A DNA stretch of 64,000 nt from Niallia taxi (GCF_004005475.1 NZ_RZTZ01000001.1:682001-746000); one strand, 5' to 3'; shown: positions 43,822 to 55,666, numbered from the stretch's first letter. The notes: generated by a model from the letters alone, not told the origin. Program-made: numbers and translations.

Positions 43822-45438
43822 TTATTCGAAATGAGCCCATTTCAATTGAGCATCTCCAAGACCTGAAACAACTACATCTTTCAGGTTGTCTTTTTGAACC
43901 CAAACGTTTGTATAGAAGTAAATTGGTGCGATTGGAAGCTCATCCATTAGAATTGCTTCAGCATCTTTAAGCATTTGTTGACGTTTTGCTGTATCAGTCT
44001 CTTTTTGAGAGTCATTCAACAATTGCTTAAATTCTGCATTTTCCCAATTTGTATCATTGTTACCGCCATCTTTATCGCGGTAAAGCTCTAGGAAGTTGAT
44101 CGCATCATTGAAGTCACCTAACCAGCCCATACGTCCGATTTGGTAATCGCCAGAGTGAAGTTTATCAATGTAAACAGCCCACTCTTCGTTTCCTAATGTT
44201 ACGTCAATTCCAAGGTTTTTCTTCCACATGTCTTGAACTGCTTGTGCAATTTTAGCATGTGCTTCATCTGTGTTGTAAGATAAAGTAATTGTTGGAAGCT
44301 CAGATACATCTTTATATCCTAGCTCTTCAAGACCTTTTTGAAGTTCTGCTTTTGCAGTTTCTACATCATTGTCTTTGAAGTAGCCTTTTTCATTTTCAGA
44401 GAACATTGTTGGAGGAACAGCTGCCATTGCTGGAATTTGTCCACCTTGTGTAATTTGGTCTACAATTGATTGACGATCAATTGCATATGTCAATGCTTTA
44501 CGGATGTGTACGTTGTTCAATGGTTTAACTTCTGTATTGAACTTGTACCAGTAAGTACCAGCAGTTGCTTGAGTTTTCAATTCGCCGCTGTCTTTAAGTG
44601 CTTTAATAGCGTCTGTTGAAACTGTATCGAATGGAAGACCATTCCAATCTAACTCGTCATTTTCGTACATGCTGCGAGCAGTAGCAGCATCATCGATCAT
44701 AGAGTATTCAACTGTTGCAAGCTTAACAGTGTCAGCATCCCAATAAGTGTCGTTTTTCTCTAGTTTAATGGATTCGCTGTGGTTCCATTCCGTCATTTTG
44801 AATGGTCCGTTTGAAACATAATCGTCACCAGAGTCTTTATACCAGTCTGGATTTTCTGAAGCAATTTTGCTGTTTACAGGGAAGTAAGTGTAAAAAGCAG
44901 TTAGTTGCGTGAAGTATGGAGTTGGGTTAACTAAAGTAACTTCAAGAGTTTTGTCGTCAACAGCTTTAACTCCTACATCATCAAGCTTGCCTTCACCAGT
45001 GTTAGCAGCTTCTGCACCTTTTACATAGTAAAGTTGGTAAGCATATTGTGATTGGTTATTTGGGTCAAGTGCCCATTTCCAAGCATACACAAAGTCTTCT
45101 GCAGTTACAGGGTCACCGTTTGACCAGTTAGCATCATCACGGATTTTGAAAGTGTAAGTCAATTGATCGTCAGAAACTGTGTAGCTTTCTGCCATAGCTT
45201 CTTCAGGCTCACCGTCTTTATCAATACGAGTTAATCCTTCGAATGTTTGAAGCAATACGTTACTTGATGTTGAATCATTCGCCAAACCTGGGTTTAGGGA
45301 GAATGGTTCTGATCTAATGTTAAGACGTAAATCTTGTGAAGCCTCATCTTTGCTGCCGCTGTCGCCGTTGCCACAAGCTGCAAGAAATGCACTAAGTGCA
45401 AGTACTAATGAAAGAAGTACAAGCATTCTCTTTTTCAT
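43822..45438 (-). CDS. oppA: Oligopeptide-binding lipoprotein OppA
   Basis: 538-residue family 5 solute-binding lipoprotein. The signal peptide ends LAACG with lipidated Cys22. Family segments are LRLNIRSEPFSLNPGLAND near 40, the core YTFKIRDDANWSNGDPVTAEDFVYAW (in parts) and the AHFE C-terminus. Anchored on the outer face, it captures peptides of mixed sequence. In B. subtilis Opp (Spo0K) imports Phr and CSF signalling peptides and thereby feeds sporulation and competence. First gene of the operon; long leader region upstream (45439-45991). Confidence 0.95.
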   Translation of the reverse strand: MKKRMLVLLSLVLALSAFLAACGNGDSGSKDEASQDLRLNIRSEPFSLNPGLANDSTSSNVLLQTFEGLTRIDKDGEPEEAMAESYTVSDDQLTYTFKIRDDANWSNGDPVTAEDFVYAWKWALDPNNQSQYAYQLYYVKGAEAANTGEGKLDDVGVKAVDDKTLEVTLVNPTPYFTQLTAFYTYFPVNSKIASENPDWYKDSGDDYVSNGPFKMTEWNHSESIKLEKNDTYWDADTVKLATVEYSMIDDAATARSMYENDELDWNGLPFDTVSTDAIKALKDSGELKTQATAGTYWYKFNTEVKPLNNVHIRKALTYAIDRQSIVDQITQGGQIPAMAAVPPTMFSENEKGYFKDNDVETAKAELQKGLEELGYKDVSELPTITLSYNTDEAHAKIAQAVQDMWKKNLGIDVTLGNEEWAVYIDKLHSGDYQIGRMGWLGDFNDAINFLELYRDKDGGNNDTNWENAEFKQLLNDSQKETDTAKRQQMLKDAEAILMDELPIAPIYFYTNVWVQKDNLKDVVVSGLGDAQLKWAHFE

Positions 45439-45991
45439 TGTTTTACCCCCTTATATATTTTGTCCACAAGTGGAGTTTCCAAAAATTATCTTTCCCATAA
45501 AAAACGCAAGAATACACAAACTCATATTTCCTAAATAGTCTGTCAATTCAAGTCTACTGATTCGCTATTCAGAAATAGTAAACCATCCTTTATGCAAACT
45601 TCTTCATTACTAAACAATTAGACTAGTATAATAATGAGTAGGACTTATGATTTAGTATATCCAATTGTTTTAAATAGTCTGAAATATCACTTTTAATTTC
45701 CACTCGTAAAATCAATTATATATATCGACCTATTAGAATGCAAGAATTTTGTAGAATTTTGTAGAATTAAGAATAATCTAAATAAATACAATTTATAGAT
45801 TTTTCTGTTAATCATATTCTAATATACTATATAACTAAAAAATAAAAAAACCTCGATATTTTCCTGAAAAAGTTATCTGTTCCTTTTTCCCCCATCGGCC
45901 GAATATTCTTTCAACTTTTAATTTACCCCCACCCCTCCCTTGCTTTTTCCCGTCAATTAGTATAATTTATATGTATATAGTTAAATAAATG
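45439..45991. other. Regulatory region between oppA and the trpS T-box
   Basis: About 550 AT-rich bases with no gene. It contains two exact tandem copies of GAATTTTGTA (45743-45762) followed by a third partial copy, one helical turn apart. Promoters of both divergent units must lie here; I cannot place them confidently. Confidence 0.5.
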
Positions 45992-47311
<1,320 letters not shown>

Positions 47312-47317
47312 ACCGAA

Positions 47318-47344
47318 GAGGCTGATAGGGTTACTATCAGCCTC
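47318..47344 (+). terminator. Intrinsic terminator of trpS
   Basis: Perfect 11-bp stem GAGGCTGATAG / CTATCAGCCTC, loop GGTTA, followed by TTTTTATG. Confidence 0.93.
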
Positions 47345-47877
47345 TTTTTATGTCCTCAAGGTTTACTAGGCAGAAATAATTGAATTGTTTTCATGTTCTT
47401 GCCAGGTTCTTTAGCGTCACCCTATTCCTGTAGCTTTCTTCATCATCCTTTCCAACTTCCTATCCTCCTGTTGATATTTTTATAACGCAGACAAACAAAA
47501 CAGATGTTTATATTTTATGTTCCATCTTCCCCTAAAGCATAAGGCTATTAATTTCTGCTTTAGCAGCTTCTATTCTTTAGGTACTTGCCTTGCACTTAAG
47601 CTTATAGTGTCTTCGCTTGTCTCGTTAATGCTGTAATTCCATTACAATTAATTTTTTTCCTGATAGATACAGTAAACCTTTGTTTGTTGATAACTAATTC
47701 TTTAGCAAACAACCTTATCTGTACTTACATTCACATTGCAAAGGCAGAAATTAGCCCACTTTAATAAAGAAGCAATAAAAAGACTGTAGACAATCCTCAT
47801 TATGAGAGTTTATCTACAGCCTGTCTGCTAATCAAGCTCTATCAGCCTGAATTTCCTTTATTAATAGAAGAAAGTTA
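47345..47877. other. Non-coding region between trpS and yjbA
   Basis: 533 bases. No credible frame, repeat or RNA motif recognised, except the yjbA terminator at 47781-47826 (arms AGACTGTAGA / TCTACAGCCTGTCT). Stop codons interrupt all six frames often. Confidence 0.5.
47781..47826 (-). terminator. Probable terminator of yjbA
   Basis: Branched hairpin: outer arms AGACTGTAGA and TCTACAGcCTGTCT, inner CTCAT/ATGAG; read on the minus strand it is followed by TTTTATTGC. Confidence 0.65.
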
Positions 47878-48627
47878 TTAATTAACCTTTGGACCGTGTT
47901 CTAATTCCCACAGCTTTTCAAAAAAAGGCTGCCCTTTAATGATGTTTTCACAAAATGTCTCATGCTTTAGTGACCATCCAAACTTCGTACAATCGAACAG
48001 CTCACTCCAAGCATCCTCAAATTCTAGGCTTTGAATATCAAAATACTTTTCAGGACTCCATTCTGTATACCAGTATCTTACCTCTGCGACATTCTCCGAT
48101 GAATGCAGCTGATCAAGGGCCATGAACAGTAATTGCTTTAACTGACGCTCTTTTCTTGTCAGCCCATACATCATTTGCGGCTCTGGTGACAATATATGAA
48201 ATTCTTTATTCTCTTCATTTGCACCTTGGAAGTTGTAGTTTATAGACTCTTGGTTTTCAAGCAATTCATATGCAAGCTGTTCCTGCCTTGGTATCATTCT
48301 GCTTTTTCTGATTGGAATAGAATATCCTAAAGTATCAACAACCAATATCCCTGTTCCATCTGATACAACAAAGCAATAATCTAGTTGAATTCTTTCATGG
48401 TTTTTACGAAGATAAGCTTTTTGATAAATTTCTTCAAGCAGCTGTCTCGGAAGCTCTGCCAAATCATTTTCTATGTAGCTAAACAATACCGAATCAATCT
48501 TTATAAGCGGCACTTGATCAAGCAGCTCCACTCCATCTTCTTTTCTCCATTCATGGAAGTGGCAAACATTATAACCGTTTTCCTCTCCTTCAAACCAATT
48601 AACCCAAACATCATGAAGATATTGCAT
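47878..48627 (-). CDS. yjbA: YjbA-type conserved protein (DUF3603)
   Basis: 249-residue soluble protein, conserved in Bacillus next to trpS. It begins [20 protein letters not shown] and carries the recognisable [20 protein letters not shown] segment. It is rich in aromatic and acidic residues, without membrane helices or catalytic motifs I can name. It stands between trpS (convergent) and the app operon; a terminator lies between it and appC at 48826-48856, so it probably has its own promoter. Function unknown. Confidence 0.88.
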   Translation of the reverse strand: MQYLHDVWVNWFEGEENGYNVCHFHEWRKEDGVELLDQVPLIKIDSVLFSYIENDLAELPRQLLEEIYQKAYLRKNHERIQLDYCFVVSDGTGILVVDTLGYSIPIRKSRMIPRQEQLAYELLENQESINYNFQGANEENKEFHILSPEPQMMYGLTRKERQLKQLLFMALDQLHSSENVAEVRYWYTEWSPEKYFDIQSLEFEDAWSELFDCTKFGWSLKHETFCENIIKGQPFFEKLWELEHGPKVN

Positions 48628-48825
48628 ATTTTATCCCTCGCTTCAACAACTGTTTGTCAATCAGTATGGGCATCGTACAGTAAATTTATTCCTGTTTTGT
48701 CATTGTTCTTTTAAGTTTATTTTCTAGAAAGCATGTAATCTTTACATTCGCCCATTAATAGTATGCTTATTATTATGATACTTTTCTCTGATATATGTAC
48801 AAACTCTCTATAGATTTATCATACA

Positions 48826-48856
48826 AAAAAGCCTTTCTATGTGAGAAAGACCTTTT
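48826..48856 (-). terminator. Terminator of the app operon
   Basis: CTTTCT / AGAAAG stem extended by AAAAAGG/CCTTTTT with mismatches; T-runs on both sides. Confidence 0.75.
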
Positions 48857-48906
48857 TACTTCTATTCTTATAGCCTTATCTGATTGTACTGTAAACCTGT
48901 TAGGCA

Positions 48907-49821
48907 TCATCGTTTTGATTTTGGATTAAAGGCGTCTTTTAAACCTTCTCCGATGAAGTTAATGGATAGAATTGTTAGTGTAATCATAATTGCTGGTGGT
49001 AACCATATCCACGGTTTATTCTGCAATACATCTGGTTCGTTTGCAGATGACAGCATATTACCCCAACTTGGCACCTCTTGCGGTACACCGAATCCCAAAT
49101 AACTTAATCCAGACTCAACAACAATCATACTAGCAAAGAGAATAGATGCTTGCACTATAATGGTAGACATAACATTCGGCAGTAAATGTTTAATAATGAC
49201 TTTACTAGGTTTACCTCCGATGGAAATGGCTGCTAGAATATATTCGTTTTCCTTCTCCGAGAGGATTTTACTGCGCACAATTCTTGCTACCCCTCCCCAG
49301 CTCAACAGACTTATCACGATGATTAAAACCGATAATCCTGAAACAATCCCTTGAAGAATGGCATTTAGTACGATAACAAATACTAAAAACGGAAACACCA
49401 TGATAAAGTCAGTGAATCGCATTAACATACTATCAATCTTTTCACCATAATACCCTGCAATAGATCCAACTAATGTGCCTAAAAAAACAACAGTAACAGT
49501 GCAGGATATTCCTACAAGTAAAGAAATCCTGCCTCCATATAATAAGCGGGTAAACACATCTCTACCACTTTTATCTGTACCAAGCCAATGGTCAGCAGAA
49601 GGCTTTAAAGACATTTGACCTATATTTACCTTTGTTATATCTATTGTAGTGATATAAGGAGCTAAAAAGGAAAGAATGGTCACAAGAATAAGGAATAACA
49701 GGCTTATCATTGCAATCTTATTCTTGATGAATTTACTTCTAGCAAGTGCCCATGGAGAAAGGCTTTTTGCTTTTATGTCTACGTTTAAGTTCTTATTATT
49801 TTTCGGAGTAATAACTTCCAT
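48907..49821 (-). CDS. appC: Oligopeptide ABC transporter permease AppC
   Basis: 304-residue OppC-type permease, last gene of appDFABC. It has a first helix IAMISLLFLILVTILSFLAP, the linker DHWLGTDKSGRDVFTRLLYG, and an EAA loop YILAAISIGGKPSKVIIKHL, ending FIGEGLKDAFNPK. ATG 49821 has GGAGGAAAGG. Twelve bases separate it from appB. The App system transports larger oligopeptides in B. subtilis and can replace Opp for signalling when intact. Confidence 0.95.
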   Translation of the reverse strand: MEVITPKNNKNLNVDIKAKSLSPWALARSKFIKNKIAMISLLFLILVTILSFLAPYITTIDITKVNIGQMSLKPSADHWLGTDKSGRDVFTRLLYGGRISLLVGISCTVTVVFLGTLVGSIAGYYGEKIDSMLMRFTDFIMVFPFLVFVIVLNAILQGIVSGLSVLIIVISLLSWGGVARIVRSKILSEKENEYILAAISIGGKPSKVIIKHLLPNVMSTIIVQASILFASMIVVESGLSYLGFGVPQEVPSWGNMLSSANEPDVLQNKPWIWLPPAIMITLTILSINFIGEGLKDAFNPKSKR

Positions 49822-49833
49822 TTCCCTTTCCTC

Positions 49834-50799
49834 CTAACTTACCCTTATCCTTGGATCTACAACGCCATATAAAATATCAGCTATGAGGTTGCCCAGCAAT
49901 GTTAAAAACGAAAATAACATTAACAATGTTAACAAAACTGGATAGTCTCTCGTACCTACAGATTGGATCATCAATTGACCAATTCCCGGGTAAGTAAAAA
50001 TAGTTTCGGTAATAACTGCACCGCCAATTAATGCAGCGATATCAAATCCTAAAAACGTTACTAACGGTATCATAGAATTCCTTAATATATGAACATTATA
50101 AATTTTATTTTCATGCGTTCCTTTTGCACGTGCTGTTCTGACAAAATCCTTTCTGCTATTTTCGATAATGTCATTTCTAAGGAATTGTGTGTAGCTAGCT
50201 GTTGCTAATGCGCCAAGCACAATTGCCGGCAAGAAAACGTGATGAAGCCTGCTCATGTAATATTCAAATGATCCTTTTATCAATCCTATTCCTACAGAGC
50301 CATTTGAAGGAAACCAATTTAACTTAAATGCAAAAATGTATATAGTAATGACTCCAGCTACAAACGAAGGAATTGCCAGTCCTATATAGTTTATACCTGC
50401 AATCAGGTTGTCCCGAATTGTATAAGGCTTTCTTCCAGAAATCATCCCGAAAGTAAAGGCAAGAATATACGTAATAATTAAAGCTGTAATTCCTAAGAAA
50501 ATTGTATTTGACAGCCGTTCAGAAATGAGATCTGCTACATCTATTTTATAGCGGGTTGATGTACCAAAATCACCTTTCATAAAATCTGTCACCCAGCGAA
50601 AGTATTGAACATATTCTGGGTCATTGTATCCGAGTTTTTCTCTCATTTCAGCTATATATTGAGGATCTGTGTTATTAGGATCAATCTCTCCACTGAGGGA
50701 ATCCCCTGGCATTAATTTCGCCAGGGAGAATACCACAACAGAAGTAAGGAGCAACATTGGTATCATGCCTAATATTCTTCGTAATGTATATTTCAACAT
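49834..50799 (-). CDS. appB: Oligopeptide ABC transporter permease AppB
   Basis: 321-residue OppB-type permease with six helices. It has the N-terminal RRILGMIPMLLLTSVVVFSL helix, the MPGDSL loop, and the EAA motif DFVRTARAKGTHENKIYNVH, ending YGVVDPRIRVS. The longer periplasmic loop after helix 1 (SGEIDPNNTDPQYIAEMREK) is typical of AppB-like proteins. ATG 50799 has GGAGAAGAGAG upstream. Confidence 0.95.
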   Translation of the reverse strand: MLKYTLRRILGMIPMLLLTSVVVFSLAKLMPGDSLSGEIDPNNTDPQYIAEMREKLGYNDPEYVQYFRWVTDFMKGDFGTSTRYKIDVADLISERLSNTIFLGITALIITYILAFTFGMISGRKPYTIRDNLIAGINYIGLAIPSFVAGVITIYIFAFKLNWFPSNGSVGIGLIKGSFEYYMSRLHHVFLPAIVLGALATASYTQFLRNDIIENSRKDFVRTARAKGTHENKIYNVHILRNSMIPLVTFLGFDIAALIGGAVITETIFTYPGIGQLMIQSVGTRDYPVLLTLLMLFSFLTLLGNLIADILYGVVDPRIRVS

Positions 50800-50839
50800 G
50801 TAACTCTCTTCTCCTTATTTTAAAATCTATTATTCTGTT

Positions 50840-52534
50840 TTATTGCTGAATCCACCATTCGTTCGGTCTGTTTGTGCCAGAAACATCGAACGTCACACCT
50901 TGAACACGTTTATTAAGTGCCATCACTTCATCTAGTTCAGCTACAGGAAGTGCAGGCAATTCCTCCATAAATTGTTTCTGCCACTCTACATAAAGCTCTT
51001 TACGTTTGTCTTGATCAGTACCGACAATACTAACATCTAAAGCATCATCCAATAATTTATCGCTCTTTTCACTTACCCATCTTGAGTAATTCCATAAAGC
51101 ATCAGATCTCCACAAGCCTGATGGATCTGGATCTGTTCCAGTAGACCAGCCGCCAAAGAATACTTCAATGGACTTATCAGCTTTTTCAATTTGGTCATAG
51201 TAGAGATTTACATCTGTCATGCTAAGTTCTGTTTTCAAACCAACCTCTTCCCAATACTGAACTATCGCTTGTGCACGAGTCTCAAATGTCGGGTTATTTG
51301 TTGCGTAATGAGAGAACTTAACGGTAAAAGGATCTCCATTTGGATCTTCTCTGAAACCATCGCCATCTACATCTTTATATCCAGCTTCATCAAGCAAGGA
51401 CTTTGCTTTCTCGGGATCATACTTATATTGTTCTAATTCACTGTTGTCAGCTGAAATCCAGTGATTAGATGGCACTGGTGTATTAACGGTCTTACCTACA
51501 CCATAAAAGAAGGCTTCATTCCATTCATCCCTATTCATCGCATAATACATAGCTTGACGAAGTTTTAGATCTTGATATTTAGGTTCGTTCATAACGTTTT
51601 TGCTTCCATCCCAAGTTCCTAATCTAAAGCCAATATAGTAATAGGACAATCCAGGATATTGTTCAATTTTCACATTATCCAATGCCTCGATATCTGCCTT
51701 AATACTAGGGTGGAATGCAGTCATATCCAATGTATTATTTTGTAATTCACCAATTGTTAAAGACGGATCGATTACCTTTAAAACAATCCCGTCTAAATGA
51801 GGCTTGCCGTTGAAATAGTCATCAAATCTTTCAAATTCGACTGATTCGCCTGGCACAATATTTTTGATTTTGAACGGTCCTAACCCAACAGGTTTTGTTC
51901 TTACTTGCTCTGAACTGGCCATGTCTTTAACAGCAATTCCTTCAAATTCCTTTGCAGGCATTGCATATGTCCACACGTTTTCTAAGTTGTTAACTCTTGC
52001 TTTATCAAATGTAATTTCGATGTTGTAATCATCAATTACTTTGATTCCTGAAATGCTGTCGGCAGAGCCGTCATGATAAGCAGGTGCTCCCTCAATTGTT
52101 TGAACATTTGTGTATCGTGGTCCATCATAGTCTTTATCTGCAAGTGTTTCTAACGCAAAAACCCAGTCATTAACAGTTAGCTCTTCCCCGTTATGCCATT
52201 TAACGCCTTCTTTAAAGGTAAATGTATACACCTTATTATCCTCTGTTTTCCAGGATGCGATATTTGGCTGCGGCTTAAGGTTTTCATCATAATCTATTAA
52301 GCTTTCATCAAAGAAACTAATTACTTCAGCATCTGTTGCATTACCGTAAAAGGACCAGCTAAACAAACCCTCTGGAGATGAATCAAGTGAATACACAAGC
52401 GTTCCACCATCCTGTGGTTCACCTGATGCAGTCCCTTCATTTGTAGTGGTCTTTTCTCCATCACCACTGCAAGCTGCCAAAAAAGCAGATAAGACCAACA
52501 TTAAAGCAGTTAAGACAATCCAATTCTTTTTCAT
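50840..52534 (-). CDS. appA: Oligopeptide-binding lipoprotein AppA
   Basis: 564-residue family 5 solute-binding lipoprotein with lipobox LAAC (Cys22) and a Gly/Thr/Ser-rich linker. Family segments are GGTLVYSLDSSPEGLFSWSF, VYTFTFKEGVKWHNGEELTV and the LPALPVAELDEV C-terminal strand. It is longer than OppA here and only distantly related to it, in line with AppA's ability to bind longer peptides. Third gene of the operon; GGGGGAGAAACAAAG precedes the ATG. Confidence 0.95.
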   Translation of the reverse strand: MKKNWIVLTALMLVLSAFLAACSGDGEKTTTNEGTASGEPQDGGTLVYSLDSSPEGLFSWSFYGNATDAEVISFFDESLIDYDENLKPQPNIASWKTEDNKVYTFTFKEGVKWHNGEELTVNDWVFALETLADKDYDGPRYTNVQTIEGAPAYHDGSADSISGIKVIDDYNIEITFDKARVNNLENVWTYAMPAKEFEGIAVKDMASSEQVRTKPVGLGPFKIKNIVPGESVEFERFDDYFNGKPHLDGIVLKVIDPSLTIGELQNNTLDMTAFHPSIKADIEALDNVKIEQYPGLSYYYIGFRLGTWDGSKNVMNEPKYQDLKLRQAMYYAMNRDEWNEAFFYGVGKTVNTPVPSNHWISADNSELEQYKYDPEKAKSLLDEAGYKDVDGDGFREDPNGDPFTVKFSHYATNNPTFETRAQAIVQYWEEVGLKTELSMTDVNLYYDQIEKADKSIEVFFGGWSTGTDPDPSGLWRSDALWNYSRWVSEKSDKLLDDALDVSIVGTDQDKRKELYVEWQKQFMEELPALPVAELDEVMALNKRVQGVTFDVSGTNRPNEWWIQQ

Positions 52535-52561
52535 CTTTGTTTCTCCCCCTTAAAACTTTTT

Positions 52562-53575
52562 TTAATATAGATGGCAAGCTACTTTATGTAATGGTTTCAC
52601 CTCCTTTAATACAGGCTTTATCTCTTTACATTCAGTCTTGGCAAAAGGACATCTTGGATGAAATGGGCACCCTGCTGGTGGGTTAATTGGACTAGGTACA
52701 TCGCCCTCTAAAATAATCCGTCTCTTCTTTTTTCTAGGATCTGGCTCTGGTATTGCTGAAATTAAGGCTTGTGTATATGGATGCAGTGGTGTCGTGTACA
52801 TCCCCTCTTTATTTGCTATTTCAACCAAGTTCCCTAAATACATAACACCAATTTGGTCACTCATATGCTTAACGACACTTAAATCATGGGCGATGAATAA
52901 AAAGGTTAAATTAAATTCTGCTTGTAATTGTTTCAATAGATTTAACACCTGTGATTGTACAGATACATCGAGGGCAGAAACTGGTTCATCTGCTATAATC
53001 AGCTTTGGCTTCAGCGCAAGTGCTCTTGCAATCCCAATCCTTTGCCTTTGTCCTCCTGAAAATTCATGTGCATACTTATAATAAGCATCAGTTGGTAGTC
53101 CTACTTTTGTTAGCAGGTCCATTACTTCTGTTTGTAATTCGGTTTTCGGTTTATTTTTATTGTAGTTTTTTAGAGGCTCAGCGATTATGTCCCCTACCAT
53201 CTGCATAGGGTTAAGAGAAGCATATGGATCCTGAAAGACCATTTGCACATCTTTACGGATTTCACGCAATGATTTTCCCTTTAATTCAGTAATATCCTTA
53301 TTATCAAAAAGAATATTTCCCTCATAAGGCTTTAAGAATCGTAATATCGTTCTTCCTGTCGTGGATTTACCGCAACCTGATTCACCAACTAACCCAAATG
53401 TTTCCCCTTTTTTTATGGCAAACGAGACTCCGTCAACTGCTTTAACATGTGCTACTGTTTTACCAAAGAAGCCTGCTTTAACTGGAAAATAGGTTTTTAA
53501 TCCGTTCACTTGCAGGATTGTTTCCTGATCTTGATCTCTGTTTTCTTCGTTCCTAACTGCTGAATTCTTGGTCAT
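52562..53575 (-). CDS. appF: Oligopeptide ABC transporter ATP-binding protein AppF
   Basis: 337-residue OppF-type ATPase. Walker [10 protein letters not shown] near 58-66, signature FSGGQRQR, Walker [13 protein letters not shown], and a C-terminal Oligo_HPY domain with a cysteine cluster ([14 protein letters not shown]) of the type reported to hold an iron-sulphur cluster in some transporters of this class. ATG 53575 overlaps the appD stop as TGATG; a GTG one codon earlier is possible. AAGGGGTGA lies upstream within the end of appD. Confidence 0.95.
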   Translation of the reverse strand: MTKNSAVRNEENRDQDQETILQVNGLKTYFPVKAGFFGKTVAHVKAVDGVSFAIKKGETFGLVGESGCGKSTTGRTILRFLKPYEGNILFDNKDITELKGKSLREIRKDVQMVFQDPYASLNPMQMVGDIIAEPLKNYNKNKPKTELQTEVMDLLTKVGLPTDAYYKYAHEFSGGQRQRIGIARALALKPKLIIADEPVSALDVSVQSQVLNLLKQLQAEFNLTFLFIAHDLSVVKHMSDQIGVMYLGNLVEIANKEGMYTTPLHPYTQALISAIPEPDPRKKKRRIILEGDVPSPINPPAGCPFHPRCPFAKTECKEIKPVLKEVKPLHKVACHLY

Positions 53576-54600
53576 CACATATTCACCCCTTCCTTCGGCT
53601 TGCTTTGGTCATAAAGAAGGCAGGAAACTTCATGTCCATCTTCAAGGCTTGCAAGAACTGGTGTAATGTATTTGCATTCGGGCATTGCCTTTGGGCAACG
53701 ATCTGCAAATCGACAGCCAGCTTCTGGCATATTTTTCAAGGATGGAACGATGCCGCTGATAGAGCTCAGTAGCTCGACTTCCTCGTCCATTTTTGGGATA
53801 GCCTCCATTAGTAGCTTTGTATAGGGATGCTTTGGTTCATAAAACAATGTATCAACATCTGTCTTTTCGACGATTTTGCCTGCATACATAACAATGACTT
53901 CATCGCACATTTCAGCAACAACCCCTAAATCATGGGTAATAAGGATAACTGACATGCCGTTTTCTTCTTGGATGTCTTTCATAAGGTCGAGGATTTGGGC
54001 TTGGACTGTTACATCAAGTGCAGTTGTAGGTTCGTCTGCAATCAAGAGTCTTGGCTGGCAAGCGATAGCAATTGCTATCATCACCCTTTGGCGCATACCG
54101 CCAGAAAGCTGATGTGGATATTCATCGACAAGTTTTTCTGGTCTTGATATCCCGACGCTTTTTAATAATTCAACGCTTTTTTGTCTTGCTTGCCTTTTTG
54201 TAAGATTATGGTGGTTCAGCAAAACTTCCATCAATTGAAAGCCAATTGTGAAAACAGGGTTTAACGAGGTCATTGGTTCTTGAAATATCATGGAGATTTC
54301 TTTTCCTCTGATATTATTTATCTCTTTATCCTCCATTGTTTCCAGATGAACACCATCAAAGATGATTTCGCCTGAGCGGATTTTTCCAGCTTCTTTCGGG
54401 AGGAGCTTCATGATGGAAAGGCTAAGCACGGATTTCCCGCAGCCTGATTCTCCAACAATGCCAACAATTTGACGTGGCTTTACTTGGAAGGAAACATTAT
54501 CGACTGCATTGTACAGTTTCCCATCAATAGAGAAGGAAGTTTCTAGATTCTTAACCTCCAGCAAGTTATGATTGCTTTTCGCAGAAGTATTATCGTTCAT
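53575..54600 (-). CDS. appD: Oligopeptide ABC transporter ATP-binding protein AppD
   Basis: 341-residue OppD-type ATPase and first gene of appDFABC. Walker A GESGCGKS near 49-56, [11 protein letters not shown], signature LSGGMRQR, Walker [13 protein letters not shown], switch THDLGV, and a C-terminal cysteine pattern ([15 protein letters not shown]). AAGAGGTGCAAA precedes ATG 54600. It is separated from yjaZ by about 170 bases containing yjaZ's terminator, so the operon promoter should lie at about 54610-54720. Confidence 0.95.
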   Translation of the reverse strand: MNDNTSAKSNHNLLEVKNLETSFSIDGKLYNAVDNVSFQVKPRQIVGIVGESGCGKSVLSLSIMKLLPKEAGKIRSGEIIFDGVHLETMEDKEINNIRGKEISMIFQEPMTSLNPVFTIGFQLMEVLLNHHNLTKRQARQKSVELLKSVGISRPEKLVDEYPHQLSGGMRQRVMIAIAIACQPRLLIADEPTTALDVTVQAQILDLMKDIQEENGMSVILITHDLGVVAEMCDEVIVMYAGKIVEKTDVDTLFYEPKHPYTKLLMEAIPKMDEEVELLSSISGIVPSLKNMPEAGCRFADRCPKAMPECKYITPVLASLEDGHEVSCLLYDQSKPKEGVNM

Positions 54601-54720
54601 TTTGCACCTCTTACGTATTAAGACTTTTTTGACATTTTATTCGTTTTGTTAAAAAACTATTACAAATTTATTAGTATTAATATTCTTCCTTCGTGTTTTT
54701 TTCTGAATTTCATTACAAAT

Positions 54721-54751
54721 AAAAAAAGAAACCCTGTACCGACAAGGTTTC
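54721..54751 (-). terminator. Terminator of yjaZ
   Basis: GAAACC / GGTTTC arms with an inner CTTG-like pairing; on the minus strand followed by a seven-base T-run. Confidence 0.75.
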
Positions 54752-54770
54752 TCCCGTTTTTATATTATAT

Positions 54771-55529
54771 TCATACTAAAAACTTTTCACTTTCCAAAAT
54801 AAAATATGCTTTTTCAGGAAAGCTTTTTTGTTTTTTAAACTTAGTAATCAGGTGAAATCCATAACAATATCCTAGCATGTCTGGATACTTCCCTAGGCCA
54901 AACAACAAGGCATCATGCACGTAGTCACTTTTATTAACGTCGAGGTTATCTTTCAGATATTTACTCCAGTAATCCTCTAGCTCTTCTTCCTTATATTTAC
55001 GGCACCAGTCAGCATTGTATTTCTCTCCACAGTGAATTTTTACGGAATGCTCTGCAAGTCCTTCAATGATAATGGAATCTAACAGACTATAATTGTCAAC
55101 ATCCTTTTTTTGATAATGTATTCGGCAAACATGATGATATTCATGAATGAACAATGCTTCCAATTCTTTTTCGTCCTCAATATCTCCAATAAAAAGATAC
55201 ATCATATCAGCAAATGACAAGCCTGATTTGTTATCATTACCTCTGTTAGATTGATTAAAAGGAAAAATATAAATAGGGATATCAGGACCATTCCATAGCT
55301 TTTGGTATTTCTTAAGGAACTTATCACACTTAGCCCATACATCCTCCTTCACAAGAGAAGTATAAATTTCTTTCGTTTTTCGTGATGGCTTATACATACC
55401 AAAATTGGCTAAATGCTGATAAACCTTTCTTGGCGGCTCTCCCTCAAAGGTTCCTTTTAGCTCTTCACAAATTGAAACTGGTTTATTAAATTTTTCGTCT
55501 AGCCATTCCCTCGTGTTGACTATCCCAAT
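54771..55529 (-). CDS. yjaZ: YjaZ-type predicted Zn-dependent protease (DUF2268), apparent ATT start
   Basis: 252 residues. The HExxH-like metallopeptidase motif is HEYHHVCRIHY near residue 141, with downstream IIEGLAEHSVKIHCG supplying a glutamate ligand, as in DUF2268 proteins. The first in-frame ATG (55397) would remove 44 conserved residues including NTREWLDEKFNKPVSICEEL. The reading frame continues upstream to an ATT at 55529, which has an AAAAGGGGG ribosome site 6 bases away, and no ATG, GTG or TTG is available in frame. An ATT start, or a sequence error, is therefore inferred. Its position next to appD is as in B. subtilis. Confidence 0.85.
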   Translation of the reverse strand: MGIVNTREWLDEKFNKPVSICEELKGTFEGEPPRKVYQHLANFGMYKPSRKTKEIYTSLVKEDVWAKCDKFLKKYQKLWNGPDIPIYIFPFNQSNRGNDNKSGLSFADMMYLFIGDIEDEKELEALFIHEYHHVCRIHYQKKDVDNYSLLDSIIIEGLAEHSVKIHCGEKYNADWCRKYKEEELEDYWSKYLKDNLDVNKSDYVHDALLFGLGKYPDMLGYCYGFHLITKFKKQKSFPEKAYFILESEKFLV

Positions 55530-55631
55530 TAAAATCCCCCTTTTCCCTTCAACAGAACAGAATATATGGTTAGTTTATGTTATTCTAATTTTTTGTGTGT
55601 TAATACAAATGACTATGAAAAGTCCGCAAAA

Positions 55632-55660
55632 AAAACTCTGCACAGCTTGTGCAGAGTTTT
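55632..55660. terminator. Strong bidirectional terminator
   Basis: Perfect 13-bp stem AAAACTCTGCACA / TGTGCAGAGTTTT with loop GCT, flanked by A- and T-runs. It closes the perR-like/zinc-ribbon unit on the minus strand. Confidence 0.93.
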
Positions 55661-55666
55661 TTTTTG

